A stretch of 64,000 nucleotides of DNA from an uncultured Candidatus Saccharibacteria bacterium (GTDB lineage Bacteria; Patescibacteriota; Saccharimonadia; Saccharimonadales; Saccharimonadaceae), in contig CAPHDI010000001.1 in assembly GCA_948623715.1 (NCBI GenBank), positions 1 through 64,000 of the forward strand, given 5' to 3'. A model generated the notes under the pieces. That model was not told the origin of the DNA and did not search any database. It saw only the letters and a program-made list of their open reading frames with translations. Shown here piece by piece: positions 33,411-41,685 of the stretch. The position numbers were made by a program, and so were the translations under genes. The first letter of the stretch is position 1; each line of letters begins with the position of its first letter.

Positions 33411-34595
33411 ATGGAAAAACTATTCTTAGTCACCAACCCTGGCTCATCCTCCCGCAAGTACGCCCTCTATCGCGGCGATGAGCTCGTCTGTAATCTACAT
33501 TTCGAGATGGAGGGGAAAGACGTCGTCTGTACGCTCAAGTTTCCCGACGGCAGCAAGAAAAAGCTCACCGACGGCTTCAAGAAATTGACTGACACCGTGA
33601 AATATGTCAAGCAAATCCTCGCCGACGAAGGCTACATCAATAAAAACACCCAGCTCGACGCCATTCTCGCTCGTGTCGCTGCTACTGGTGAATATTTCTC
33701 ACACGATCACAAAGTCGATGATGATTGTCTAAAGCGCCTCGAAGCCGCGAAGAAGCGCGCTCCGCTCCACGTCCCTGTCGTTGCTGCTGAGATTGAAGAA
33801 TGTGTCAAAGAATTCGAGGGTACCCCAGTCGTTACTATTACCGACTCCGGCTTCCATAACACCCGTGATGACGTCCATAAATACTATGCCATCGACAAAG
33901 ATCTCGCTGACAAGGCCGAAATCAAGCGCTATGGCTATCACGGCCTCAGCATCGGCTCTATCGCGAATTACCTCCGGGAAAATAATCTCACCGCCGAGAA
34001 AGTCGTCGTCTGTCATATTGGCTCCGGTAGCTCCATTACTGCCCTCATGAACAACGCATCTTACGACACTACTATGGGCTACTCTCCGCTTGAAGGCCTC
34101 ATGATGGCTACCCGCTGCGGCGACATCGACGCCACTGCTGCTCTCGCTATCGGCCGCGAGCTCGGTCTCGAAGGCGAGAAGCTCGAAGAATATCTCAATA
34201 AGCAGTGTGGTCTCAAGGGTGTCACCGGCGAGACTGACGACATGCGCGAGGTCATTAGCCTTCGTGATGATGGCGACGAACGCGCTAAGCTCGCCTACAA
34301 GATGTATATCTATCGCATCCAGCGCGCTATTGGTCAGCTGGCTGCTAGCCTCCAGGGCATCGACGCTCTCGTCTTCACCGCCACTGTCGGTGAGCGCAAT
34401 TCCGAGATCCGCCGCGACATTGTCTCTGGTCTCGGCTACCTCGGCTTCAAGATTAACGACACGAAGAATGACGATGGCCTCGGCGACAACACTCATTGCA
34501 ATGTCGCCGCTTCCGGCTCGAAGCCGATTTACGTCATCACCACCGACGAGACCGGCGAAATGATCCGCCGCGCTCTCAAGCTCCTCGCCGAGTAA
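33411..34595 (+). CDS. ackA: Acetate kinase
   Basis: 394 residues from ATG 33411 with AAGGAG 6 bases upstream; the open frame runs back to 33246 but only as an artefact. Family motifs: VTNPGSSSRKYALYRG at the N-terminus (usual N-x-GSSS), GYHGLS, HIGSGSS, and DTTMGYSPLEGLMMATRCGD with the following ID. It interconverts acetyl phosphate plus ADP with acetate plus ATP, the ATP-yielding end of fermentation in these reduced organisms. No phosphotransacetylase gene is adjacent. Confidence 0.93.
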   Translation: MEKLFLVTNPGSSSRKYALYRGDELVCNLHFEMEGKDVVCTLKFPDGSKKKLTDGFKKLTDTVKYVKQILADEGYINKNTQLDAILARVAATGEYFSHDHKVDDDCLKRLEAAKKRAPLHVPVVAAEIEECVKEFEGTPVVTITDSGFHNTRDDVHKYYAIDKDLADKAEIKRYGYHGLSIGSIANYLRENNLTAEKVVVCHIGSGSSITALMNNASYDTTMGYSPLEGLMMATRCGDIDATAALAIGRELGLEGEKLEEYLNKQCGLKGVTGETDDMREVISLRDDGDERAKLAYKMYIYRIQRAIGQLAASLQGIDALVFTATVGERNSEIRRDIVSGLGYLGFKINDTKNDDGLGDNTHCNVAASGSKPIYVITTDETGEMIRRALKLLAE

Positions 34596-34619
34596 TCTTC
34601 CGCGGATAGACTTCAGCAA

Positions 34620-34645
34620 GAAAAAGCGGGCTCTTCGGAGCCCGC
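34620..34645 (-). terminator. Terminator of the gene at 34703
   Basis: GCGGGCTC/GAGCCCGC stem; the T-run is on the minus strand. Confidence 0.88.
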
Positions 34646-34702
34646 GCTGAGTTAATGCGGTATTCATGCAGTCGTTCGTGGCTATATAGCCTAAATCAGA
34701 GC

Positions 34703-35389
34703 TCAGTCAAACTCCGGACTATGCGGGCTGACGATCGGCGTCACCGGGACGTCCCTGTAGTGCCTCACCGGCACTTCGCAGCCTGCCCTTGTTACCTTAA
34801 TCTCGGACAGCAGCAAATCGCGGCAGTCGCTACGCCAGCCCCCTTTCCGGCGGTTTAGCCACTGCCGTACTCGTCCTTCGCAATCCTTGTGCCAGCCGCC
34901 CCTCTCGTAGGGGCTGTAGACATGCAGGTCTTGCGCCCAGACGCCATGCTCGGGGCGTAGCGTCTCGAATCGCAGGTGTATCTCGTTCATGACGTTGCCA
35001 AATATCACGTTGGCATACGCTTCAGGCATATCATACCTTCCGATTAAGAGATTCGGCACACCCAGGTCATTCATCCGCACTGCCCCGACATAGAAGTTTG
35101 TCGCATCTAAGCGACATGCGACCAGCTTGCGCAACGCCATTCGCACCATTTCGTCCGCCGACATTCCCAGGTTGTCCATCCCATGGCAGTCGATGTACAT
35201 GCCGGAGACGCTCAGCTGCCAGTCCCTGACCACCTCGCGTTCGCTCCTCCCCGCGTTTACGAGGCGCATAATCAGCGGCGCTTGCGGATCCAGCATTTCG
35301 CAGGGACTCGACGAAGCGACGGCGCTTCCCGGAAGGATCACATGCTCTGCAGTACCGATCATGAGTAACGAATCTTGCTTGACAAACAC
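34703..35389 (-). CDS. Unknown cytoplasmic protein
   Basis: 228 residues from a GTG start with AGGGGG 8 bases upstream. Cys/His residues are scattered (WHKDCEGRV, SDCRDL, AGCEVP), but no known motif. No membrane segment. Expressed from the 101-bp promoter/leader shared with the gene at 31719, so the two are probably co-regulated. Confidence 0.6.
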   Translation of the reverse strand: MFVKQDSLLMIGTAEHVILPGSAVASSSPCEMLDPQAPLIMRLVNAGRSEREVVRDWQLSVSGMYIDCHGMDNLGMSADEMVRMALRKLVACRLDATNFYVGAVRMNDLGVPNLLIGRYDMPEAYANVIFGNVMNEIHLRFETLRPEHGVWAQDLHVYSPYERGGWHKDCEGRVRQWLNRRKGGWRSDCRDLLLSEIKVTRAGCEVPVRHYRDVPVTPIVSPHSPEFD

Positions 35390-35426
35390 ATTACATTCCC
35401 CCTATAATCCATGCATTTTCTCAGTT

Positions 35427-35527
35427 TCTCTCAAAGAACTTCTTCATGCGCCCGCCCATAGGCTGAGCCCACCAAAACCATGGCATCTTCCGCTAGGGAA
35501 GTACCTTATACTTTCATTATAGCACAC
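35427..35527 (-). repeat. 101-bp promoter/leader repeat, copy 2
   Basis: Identical to 32300-32400; see that entry. Confidence 0.9.
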
Positions 35528-35544
35528 ATTAATGAAAATGTCAA
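35516..35544 (-). promoter_or_regulatory. Promoter of the gene at 34703
   Basis: TTGACA, 17-bp spacer ending TGTGC, TATAAT on the minus strand. Confidence 0.82.
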
Positions 35545-35558
35545 TTACCCCCTAAGAA

Positions 35559-35587
35559 TTGACACGGCTACACATATATGCTATTAT
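35559..35587 (+). promoter_or_regulatory. Promoter of the gene at 35683
   Basis: TTGACA, 17-bp spacer ending TGC, TATTAT; back-to-back with the minus-strand promoter at 35516. Confidence 0.75.
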
Positions 35588-35682
35588 TTAAAAGTAAGTT
35601 GTTGGCCATTTATTTCTGCAGTTTATGTTCTTTTGTTAGTATTATTCGGCTCTTCAGACTCATACTTTAGGAGGTAATACAT

Positions 35683-36093
35683 ATGAAACGAGCTTTTGCT
35701 ACTGCGGCCCTATTGGTTGCTATGGGGATCGGGATCTCTCTTATGTGCGAATCATTAGGGAGTCTTGTCTCCGCTAATGCCGGCAGTCTCCATCAGTGGC
35801 ACTGTGGCCTGCTGCTGACGCTTTTCGGTGTTACTGCTACCAGTTTCTTCCATTTTCACGCCTATCTGTATCTCTATAAATTCCAGATGTTTATCGTTCA
35901 CTGGCCTGAGATGATAGCACTTGTCTCCTTCATGACCGTTTACCAGGCCAGTGAGCTCTGCGATACCTTTTGTTGGATGATGCTGGTGGCCATCTACGGC
36001 GGCGCCCTGATTGTAGTGGCGGGAATAGATTTCCTATATCACGGGTATCTCACCTGGTATATGAACCGCCATCCCTCCTGCCTTGAGTCGTAG
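35683..36093 (+). CDS. Small polytopic membrane protein
   Basis: 136 residues with four membrane helices and several His/Cys residues in helix 2-3 (FFHFHAYLYLY, ELCDTFCWMM). No family recognised. GGAGG site; terminator follows. It is the last host-like unit before the integrase. Confidence 0.62.
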   Translation: MKRAFATAALLVAMGIGISLMCESLGSLVSANAGSLHQWHCGLLLTLFGVTATSFFHFHAYLYLYKFQMFIVHWPEMIALVSFMTVYQASELCDTFCWMMLVAIYGGALIVVAGIDFLYHGYLTWYMNRHPSCLES

Positions 36094-36104
36094 CTCAAAA
36101 AACT

Positions 36105-36130
36105 GGCCCACCCTGAGAGGTGGGCCTTTT
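36105..36130 (+). terminator. Terminator of the gene at 35683
   Basis: GGCCCACC/GGTGGGCC stem then TTTT. Confidence 0.9.
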
Positions 36131-36156
36131 AAACATAGACGCTCAGGGGTAAAGTT

Positions 36157-36275
36157 TTGCGATATTACACTAGAAGTGGTATAATATTAACATTGAATAA
36201 CCTCTTATGTTTTTAGGTCTCTCTTCAATGTTGTGAAGTTGCCCGAAACTTTCTTGGCATAATGTTTCGCGTTGT
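36157..36275 (+). ncRNA. Candidate small RNA beside the integrase
   Basis: Promoter TTGCGA, 17-bp spacer, extended -10 TGGTATAAT (36157-36185). The RNA would start in AACATTGAA, which pairs perfectly with TTCAATGTT (36224-36232), followed by a CGAAAC/GTTTCG hairpin. It runs towards the integrase 3' end. No coding potential seen; possibly regulatory or part of the attachment region. Confidence 0.4.
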
Positions 36276-36307
36276 TAAATCTATCCTAGCACGCCGAGCC
36301 CAAAATG

Positions 36308-37204
36308 TCAATGCTGCGTTGCGAAGTGATTTTCACGATATTTGCTAAATAACCCCTGTAATTGACCGTCAAAACCATGGCTGTACCTCTCTGTTGTTTG
36401 AGCATTTGCATGACCGAGCATCTGCTGCATTTCCATGATCGTTGCTCCCTGCTTTTGAATGTCGGTGCAAAACGAGTGTCTCAGTGCGTGTGGATAGAAG
36501 TTGTCATACCCAGCTTTTTCAAAAACTTTACGCATTCGGATGCGTAGCTCATCTGTGCCTAGATGTCGGTGATAGCAATCAATCCAAATCCAATCATCCA
36601 CGCCAGCCATTTCAATCCACTCCAGCAAGCGGTTTTCGGTCTCCTCGTCAATATACACCTCACGAGGCTTGTATCCCTTACCGATGAATTTTATCATTTG
36701 CCCATGAAAGCTATCGAGTTGCAAGTTCCTGAGTTCAGAGATCCGTAGTCCTGAGTCGAAACATACCCTTATTAAGAGCCAGTCCATCAGGTTCTCCCGA
36801 TCGAGAAAGTCGCTACCAGTATCGAGGTCTATGCTTGCCAGCACTTTTTCGATATCCTCTCTTAGGTAGAAAACTCGGCGAATTGGGCCTTCTTTGAGTT
36901 TCCTAATTAAGGGTAGCTTAATCGGCATCTCCATTCCCATTTCTCGGTGATACCTAAATATAGCGAGCAGGTTTGCTATCCGCATGTTTATCGTTCTTGG
37001 CGACACTCCATTGGCTGATTGCCCCTTAACAAAGCGATTAAAGGCTCTGTTATCAAGGGTGCGAAGATCTTTGCAACCGGACTGCTCCACAAATTGCTTG
37101 TAGGCACTCTTTTTAGCAGCTAAAGTCATTGGGCTCATCTGCCTTACAAATTCGCAATACTCCATGTACTCGTCGATTTGTGCGTTAATTGGATAAGTTG
37201 TCAT
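36308..37204 (-). CDS. Tyrosine recombinase / phage integrase
   Basis: About 298 residues from ATG 37204 (MTTYPINAQID); the frame is open to 37258. N-terminal SAM-like core-binding domain, then the catalytic domain with Arg in DSGLRISELR, Lys in GKGYKPREVY, HALRHSFCT (H-x-x-R), GHANAQTT and the nucleophile Tyr in TERYSHG. All catalytic residues are present. It marks the left end of the prophage; the attachment site is probably between 36131 and 36308 but could not be fixed without attR. Confidence 0.9.
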   Translation of the reverse strand: MTTYPINAQIDEYMEYCEFVRQMSPMTLAAKKSAYKQFVEQSGCKDLRTLDNRAFNRFVKGQSANGVSPRTINMRIANLLAIFRYHREMGMEMPIKLPLIRKLKEGPIRRVFYLREDIEKVLASIDLDTGSDFLDRENLMDWLLIRVCFDSGLRISELRNLQLDSFHGQMIKFIGKGYKPREVYIDEETENRLLEWIEMAGVDDWIWIDCYHRHLGTDELRIRMRKVFEKAGYDNFYPHALRHSFCTDIQKQGATIMEMQQMLGHANAQTTERYSHGFDGQLQGLFSKYRENHFATQH

Positions 37205-37293
37205 AGTTAAAATCCTAGCTCCCACCCAAAAATTAAATTTAATAATTTTTTGGCCCACTACTACTATTCTTTTTCTATTCTTTTTCTATGGCC

Positions 37294-37347
37294 GTATCAT
37301 TTTGAAACGGCGTACTCTGTAAGCCGCTGTATCATTTTGAAACGGCG
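37294..37347. repeat. Two 19-bp iteron-like direct repeats
   Basis: GTATCATTTTGAAACGGCG at 37294-37312 and 37329-37347. The first also forms an inverted repeat GCCGT...ACGGC. A pyrimidine-rich repeat (TTCTTTTTCTA, twice) lies just before, near 37266-37289. Confidence 0.7.
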
Positions 37348-37370
37348 GAAGCGAATAATTCGCAAGTTTT

Positions 37371-37420
37371 TCCACCAAAAATAAGCGACTTTTGCACAAG
37401 TTATCCACAGGTTTTCCACA
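37371..37420. other. DnaA-box group at the prophage left end
   Basis: TCCAC begins at 37371, 37404 and 37415 (three turns, then one turn apart). 37401-37409 is the consensus DnaA box TTATCCACA. With the iterons and the adjacent DNA-binding-like gene this resembles a replication origin. Confidence 0.5.
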
Positions 37421-37498
37421 GGGTGGCTCTTGACAAAATAAAACAGGGGTCAGCAATTTTGCTACCTCCGTTTAGAGTAAAATGCTATGTTGTATTCT

Positions 37499-37777
37499 TT
37501 ACAACAATTTATATTTTCCACCCATATTTTGGTTTTTCCCGGGAATGTAGTCTAGCAGACCAAATTCAACAAGTCGATCACGCTCTCGCATAACCTTAGA
37601 CTTGCTCCATCCAGTTTCTTTTATCAAATACTTCAGCAGCAAGCAGAAGTATCCCTTATTGTCTTTCTTATGCCAAAATTTTGAGGCATTCTCTAGAACG
37701 GCATACAGAAAAGCAGCGTCCGTTCCGAATCGCTCAACTAGGCTCTTTTTCACCTTATAAAAAGCCTCTTTGGCCAC
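37499..37777 (-). CDS. Small winged-helix-like protein (regulator or replication initiator)
   Basis: 92 residues from GTG with AAAGGAG upstream. ETGWSKSKVMRERDRLVEFG reads as a helix-turn-helix followed by a LLDYIPGK wing, similar in style to the N-terminal domains of replication initiators and phage regulators. It sits next to iterons and DnaA boxes. The sequence CTACCTCCGTTTA occurs on both sides of it (37462 and 37788), and TTTAGAGTA near both ends in opposite orientation, so it may bind there. Confidence 0.5.
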   Translation of the reverse strand: MAKEAFYKVKKSLVERFGTDAAFLYAVLENASKFWHKKDNKGYFCLLLKYLIKETGWSKSKVMRERDRLVEFGLLDYIPGKNQNMGGKYKLL

Positions 37778-37934
37778 AACTCCTTTCTACCTCCGTTTAT
37801 CGTTTGTACTCTAAACAGATGAATAGCCCCAGCAAGTTAGCTCGCTCAGGGCTTTGGAAATGTGAATATACAGAAATAGTAGCACGAATTGCTAAATAAG
37901 TCAAGAGAGCACGACTATCTGTTCAACGCCATTA

Positions 37935-37986
37935 TGATATAATAGGAATAGACCAAATACGACCATCTTTCAAATGGCCGTTTTTT
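37935..37986 (+). promoter_or_regulatory. Prophage promoter-attenuator cassette 1
   Basis: Extended -10 TGATATAAT (37935-37943), 6 bases, box AGACCAAATACGA (37950-37962), hairpin 37959-37966/37974-37981 with one A-C mismatch, T6 at 37981-37986. The box begins at the predicted +1. First of five such cassettes. Confidence 0.75.
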
Positions 37987-37999
37987 AATGGAAGATCAT

Positions 38000-38386
38000 A
38001 TGGATAAAGACATTTCAACAATACAATTCGAGTCATTACTCACGATGCGGACATTGTATAAAGCCTTGTCCGGAAGTGCGATTCGAAATGGTTTTTCATC
38101 TAAAGACTTAGCATATAAATCACTCTGTGCTTGCAATGAGTTGCTGTATGATTTAGGTTTATCAGATGAGTGTCGTTGTGAGACTCGTGGTCTCAAAGTG
38201 TTTATTATCCATAGAAGGAACCATCGTATGATTGCCGAGTTGGCCCTCTCGGCCGATAAAGTCGCCAATGGTTTAGTCAAAAGGCCACAATTCTATTTGC
38301 TCCAACGCAGAGGTTTTGTTCGAACGCAACCGCTCTCTCGGTTAATCGGAGAAGTGGGAAAACTAAGTAGCTATACCAAAAGATAG
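38000..38386 (+). CDS. Unknown prophage protein, first gene after cassette 1
   Basis: About 128 residues, basic, from ATG 38000 (GGAAG 5 bases upstream) or ATG 37988. No motif recognised; predicted mainly alpha-helical. Being the first product of the structural region, a regulatory role (for example in antitermination at the cassettes) is possible, but that is only inference from position. Confidence 0.5.
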   Translation: MDKDISTIQFESLLTMRTLYKALSGSAIRNGFSSKDLAYKSLCACNELLYDLGLSDECRCETRGLKVFIIHRRNHRMIAELALSADKVANGLVKRPQFYLLQRRGFVRTQPLSRLIGEVGKLSSYTKR

Positions 38387-38395
38387 GAGGTTAAT

Positions 38396-38620
38396 ATGGC
38401 TAATAAAATCAAAGTGACTCCAGATCCTAATAATCGATTGATTATTAGCCTGTATGGTCAAGAATACGATGTGACGAATATCGCCGATGAAACCGGAAAA
38501 GGCTCATTTGAAGCCAATGGAGAGACTATCGAATTCGAAGTCAAAAGTAAAACACGCAAGAAAATCGAGGAGATCGTAGCTAAAGATGAGCAAGAAAAGG
38601 CGGTAAGTAATGAAGCTTAG
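38396..38620 (+). CDS. Small unknown prophage protein
   Basis: 74 residues, acidic C-terminus, AGGAGG site. The first half (LIISLYGQEYDVTNIADETG) looks like a small beta domain. It overlaps the next gene by 11 bases, so it belongs to the fibre operon. Confidence 0.55.
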   Translation: MANKIKVTPDPNNRLIISLYGQEYDVTNIADETGKGSFEANGETIEFEVKSKTRKKIEEIVAKDEQEKAVSNEA

Positions 38621-39437
38621 TGTTACTCAAAATAAAGTCGAGATTGTCGAAAAGGGCATTGTTAATCAGGGCGAATACAATGTTACGGAATGTGAGTTTG
38701 ATTTTGTTGGAGCGTATGACGGCTTAGTTAAAAAGGCTATCTTCACCGACAAGGCGACTGGTAAGGCTTATGAAATGCCAATTCTTGATAGTGCCTGCAC
38801 GATCCCAGCGGAAATTTTACAAAACAAAGGCGTTTGTCTAATTGGCGTTTATGCCTATGAAACTTTTGCAGACAGCGATGAGTTAGCTCTGCGATACTCG
38901 CCAACCCCAGCTACGGTGACTATTGAACTCGGTTCTTATAAAGCTGATGTCGAGAACCCTAGCGACATTACTACCTCTCAAGCAGAACAATATGAGTCTA
39001 AAATTAACACGAAGATCGCCGAAGTCGATGCCGTTATTGATGATGTTAAGGAACGACTAGCAAAAGGCGAATTCAAAGGCGAGCAAGGCAAAGAAGGTAA
39101 GCAGGGCGAGCGAGGAGAAGACGGTAAGGACGGTGTAGATGGGAAATCTGCATTTGCAATAGCCGTTGCAAATGGATATATTGGCTCAGAAACAGAGTGG
39201 CTGAAAGATTTGCAGGGTGCTGACGGCAAAGACGGTGCAAATGGAGCCGATGGTAGAGATGGGGCTGACGGCAAGGATGGAACTGATGGTAAGAACGGCG
39301 AGGATGGTTTTACTCCAACCGTTAGCTTGGAGCAGATTGACGAAATGACGGCAAAAATAACTATCACCGATAAGAATGGAACAAAAACAGCCACATTCGG
39401 AGGATTATTTGATAACGCAGAAGAGGAGGACTTCTAA
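38610..39437 (+). CDS. Baseplate/fibre protein with collagen-like repeats
   Basis: 275 residues. The N-terminal part (1-115) resembles BppU-type upper baseplate domains. A coiled-coil follows (about 118-150, SKINTKIAEVDAVIDDVKER), then two blocks of Gly-x-y repeats (GEQGKEGKQGERGEDGKDG, and about 12 triplets around GADGKDGANGADG), then a short beta end. Such proteins form trimeric fibres. It directly precedes, and abuts, the variable receptor-binding gene. Confidence 0.72.
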   Translation: MKLSVTQNKVEIVEKGIVNQGEYNVTECEFDFVGAYDGLVKKAIFTDKATGKAYEMPILDSACTIPAEILQNKGVCLIGVYAYETFADSDELALRYSPTPATVTIELGSYKADVENPSDITTSQAEQYESKINTKIAEVDAVIDDVKERLAKGEFKGEQGKEGKQGERGEDGKDGVDGKSAFAIAVANGYIGSETEWLKDLQGADGKDGANGADGRDGADGKDGTDGKNGEDGFTPTVSLEQIDEMTAKITITDKNGTKTATFGGLFDNAEEEDF

Positions 39438-41053
39438 TGACTACCGAAAGAGTTACAGTCAATAGGACTACATTAACCGGTATTGCGAATGCTATTCGTA
39501 CTAAGAGTGGATCTCAGGAACTCTATAAGCCGTCAGAAATGGCAGCTGCGATTAGTGGCATTCAAGGCGGAGGAACTACGCCAGTGGAATCCGTGACAAT
39601 TTCGAATAAGGCTGACCTTGCTCAGGTTTGGTTAGAAACTCCATATGCTAGCTTGCCGCTTACAATTTCAGTTCTACCTGCTGATGCACCGCAATTTGTG
39701 AATATAGTGAGCTCGGATAGTAGCGTCATCGGAGTTCGTCGCAATGATGATGGCTCGTATGTTGTACGCCCCTATAAGCCCGGTACGGCAACTATCACTG
39801 TTTCTGATTACTCTGGTGATGTTACTGACAGTGTGGCAATTACTGTTGGCAAACACCTTACAGGTATCCAGATGGCATCTTCCACGCTCGAACTGGTGGT
39901 GGGAGTTTCAAGAAAGCTAGATGTTAATCTGACTCCAAACTGGGCGACTGATGCTGTTCTCGCATGGTCTTCAAGCGACCCAGAGTCCGTCTCGGTCGAT
40001 CAGAATGGTAATGTGACGGCCCACAAACACTGTGAAGGCATCGTCGTAACTGCAACAGCTCGTGGTGGCACGCTAACTACGAGCTGTACCATCAAGGCGT
40101 ATGTCTATGAGGATGAGCCTGACTGGGATACCTATCGACAACAGCTCAAGAATAATACACTTAGCTTGCAAGTTGGCGATGTCATCGCTATGCCGTGGTC
40201 AGACAAAAGTAATAAGAATAAGGAATATACTTTCCAATGGCGAATTGTTCATACTGGAACTTTTGAGGTTGAAGGCGGAGCAACCAAGAAGGGTATGGTT
40301 CTTATGGCGGTCGATTCGCTACCATTCAGTACGCCATTTAACCATGGTCGAAGGCTTGTAGCGGATGAGGAAACGGCACAAAGCGGAATTGCGTATTACG
40401 GAGTGACCGGCTCAACCTTCACGAAACTAGAGCTGCTAGAAGGCGATCCAATCCCATACGATCAATATACGAATGTCTATAAGACCGATCTAATCTCCGA
40501 TAAAATGACTGGAAGTCTCTTCTCGAGCATGACAGGCAATGGCCTCAACCGCTGGGAAACATCTGCTCTTCGTCAATTCTTGAACTCAGACGCCGATCCG
40601 AACAATTGGTATAACAGACCATACTTATCGGATAATTGTAGTTATGCAAATAGGTATGGTTTTCTGTCCGGCTTCTCTCCGGCTTTCATTGCTGCACTTG
40701 CTAAAGTCAAAGTACAGACATCAAGGAATACAGCCATATTTAATGGAGAAATTGACACCACACATGATCGTATGTTCTTGCCTTCAGCAAGTCAGGTTGG
40801 TTTAAGTAGTTCATATGCTGCAGATGCCACCAAGGAGGGTGAGAAATGGGCTTATTATGAGGGTCTTTCCAATAATGATCGCAGAATTAAGCCACTCGGT
40901 TCAACTTCTTTCTACACCGCTTGGTTGCGTTCCGCTAATTTGCCCTACACTTACAGCGAGTGCATCATCACCTCGTCTGGTGCTCTCAACAGTTACACCT
41001 CGTACACCAGCTACTATGCGGCCCCAGCTTGTGTAATCGTGGAATCTGACTAA
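39437..41053 (+). CDS. DGR target: variable receptor-binding tail protein
   Basis: 538 residues. An N-terminal attachment segment (1-50) is followed by Ig-like units (about 55-137 and 138-215; VTATARGGTLTTSC typical of BIG2), then a DUF6273/C-type-lectin-like domain (about 225-538: GDVIAMPWSD, FQWRIVHTG, GMVLMAVDSL, DRMFLPSASQVG). The variable region covers residues 491-533, from FYTAWLRSANL to APACV. Varied residues are Tyr, Thr, Ser, Pro and Ala, where the template would encode Asn or Asp. It should bind the host surface and be diversified by the retroelement. Confidence 0.85.
   Translation: MTTERVTVNRTTLTGIANAIRTKSGSQELYKPSEMAAAISGIQGGGTTPVESVTISNKADLAQVWLETPYASLPLTISVLPADAPQFVNIVSSDSSVIGVRRNDDGSYVVRPYKPGTATITVSDYSGDVTDSVAITVGKHLTGIQMASSTLELVVGVSRKLDVNLTPNWATDAVLAWSSSDPESVSVDQNGNVTAHKHCEGIVVTATARGGTLTTSCTIKAYVYEDEPDWDTYRQQLKNNTLSLQVGDVIAMPWSDKSNKNKEYTFQWRIVHTGTFEVEGGATKKGMVLMAVDSLPFSTPFNHGRRLVADEETAQSGIAYYGVTGSTFTKLELLEGDPIPYDQYTNVYKTDLISDKMTGSLFSSMTGNGLNRWETSALRQFLNSDADPNNWYNRPYLSDNCSYANRYGFLSGFSPAFIAALAKVKVQTSRNTAIFNGEIDTTHDRMFLPSASQVGLSSSYAADATKEGEKWAYYEGLSNNDRRIKPLGSTSFYTAWLRSANLPYTYSECIITSSGALNSYTSYTSYYAAPACVIVESD
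40907..41033 (+). repeat. DGR variable region (VR)
   Basis: 127 bases aligned without gaps to the template at 41559-41685. There are 14 differences, every one at a position where the template has A; the other 113 bases match. Confidence 0.97.
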
Positions 41054-41055
41054 TC

Positions 41056-41077
41056 ACCGCCGCACACTTGCGGCGGT
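41056..41077. other. GC hairpin downstream of the VR
   Basis: A perfect 8-bp stem ACCGCCGC/GCGGCGGT with a 6-base loop, 2 bases after the target stop codon. In the Bordetella phage DGR a GC-rich 8-bp hairpin or cruciform in this place is needed for target recognition. Confidence 0.8.
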
Positions 41078-41088
41078 AGGGGGAGAAG

Positions 41089-41097
41089 TGATATAAT
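41089..41097 (+). promoter_or_regulatory. Promoter of the avd-TR-RT part
   Basis: Extended -10 TGATATAAT between the hairpin and avd; it would drive Avd, the template RNA and the reverse transcriptase. Confidence 0.6.
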
Positions 41098-41121
41098 AAA
41101 CACAAGTAAAAAGGGTGAAAT

Positions 41122-41541
41122 GTGAGCGTTCCAGAAGGGCAACGAAAAAGTGGCAAGCTAGAAGTTTTGGTTAAAGCTCTGGATGTTGCGAACCACACGA
41201 ACAAGCTCCTATCAAACCAAAAGAAATTTGACCCCAAATTTGACTATGTTCTTGGGGATGATATAAAAAGGACAGCACGAGATATCTATCGTCACTGTTG
41301 GGGTGCTAACAACATTCGTGCAATAAATAAAGAAACCTGGCAAGCGAGAAAACGCCTTCAGCAACAAGCCTGCCTAGACTGCAACGAACTTCTCATACTC
41401 ATAGATATGGCCTATGGCACCTATCATCTGGCATCGTCTAAGGTGGAGTATTGGGGTCGCATCACGATTGAAGCAAGAGAAAAAATCAAAGCGTGGAGGA
41501 ACGCAGACAAAAAGAGATATAAGCACTACGAAGATCCGTAG
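41122..41541 (+). CDS. avd: Avd-like DGR accessory protein (four-helix bundle)
   Basis: 139 residues from GTG with AAAAGGGTG upstream; the ATG two bases earlier leads to an immediate stop. Entirely helical and basic, size and position as in Avd of Bordetella phage (target, avd, TR, RT order). Avd forms a pentamer that binds the reverse transcriptase and template RNA. It ends 17 bases before the template repeat. Confidence 0.8.
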   Translation: MSVPEGQRKSGKLEVLVKALDVANHTNKLLSNQKKFDPKFDYVLGDDIKRTARDIYRHCWGANNIRAINKETWQARKRLQQQACLDCNELLILIDMAYGTYHLASSKVEYWGRITIEAREKIKAWRNADKKRYKHYEDP

Positions 41542-41558
41542 TGTGGGTGGTAGGCTAA

Positions 41559-41685
41559 TCTTTCAACAACGCTTGGTTGCGTTCCGCTAATTTGACCAAC
41601 ACTAACAACGAGTGCATCATCAACTCGTCTGGTGCTCTCAACAATAACAACTCGAACAACAGCAACTATGCGGCCCCAGATTGTG
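41559..41685 (+). repeat. DGR template repeat (TR)
   Basis: 127-base non-coding template. Read in the frame of the target it is rich in AAC codons (Asn), the codons that give the widest substitution when A is mutagenised. Not in any gene. Confidence 0.95.

Noticed and set aside
33729..34667. A 312-residue open frame antisense to acetate kinase
   Set aside because: Same reason; the plus strand carries all acetate kinase motifs.
36186..36275. Fourth member of the interleaved-stem leader class
   Set aside because: Promoter spacing and an A/A' stem fit, but no B/B' pairing or terminal T-tract could be found.
39060..39310. Tandem DNA repeat in the fibre gene
   Set aside because: It is explained by collagen-like Gly-x-y triplets in the protein.
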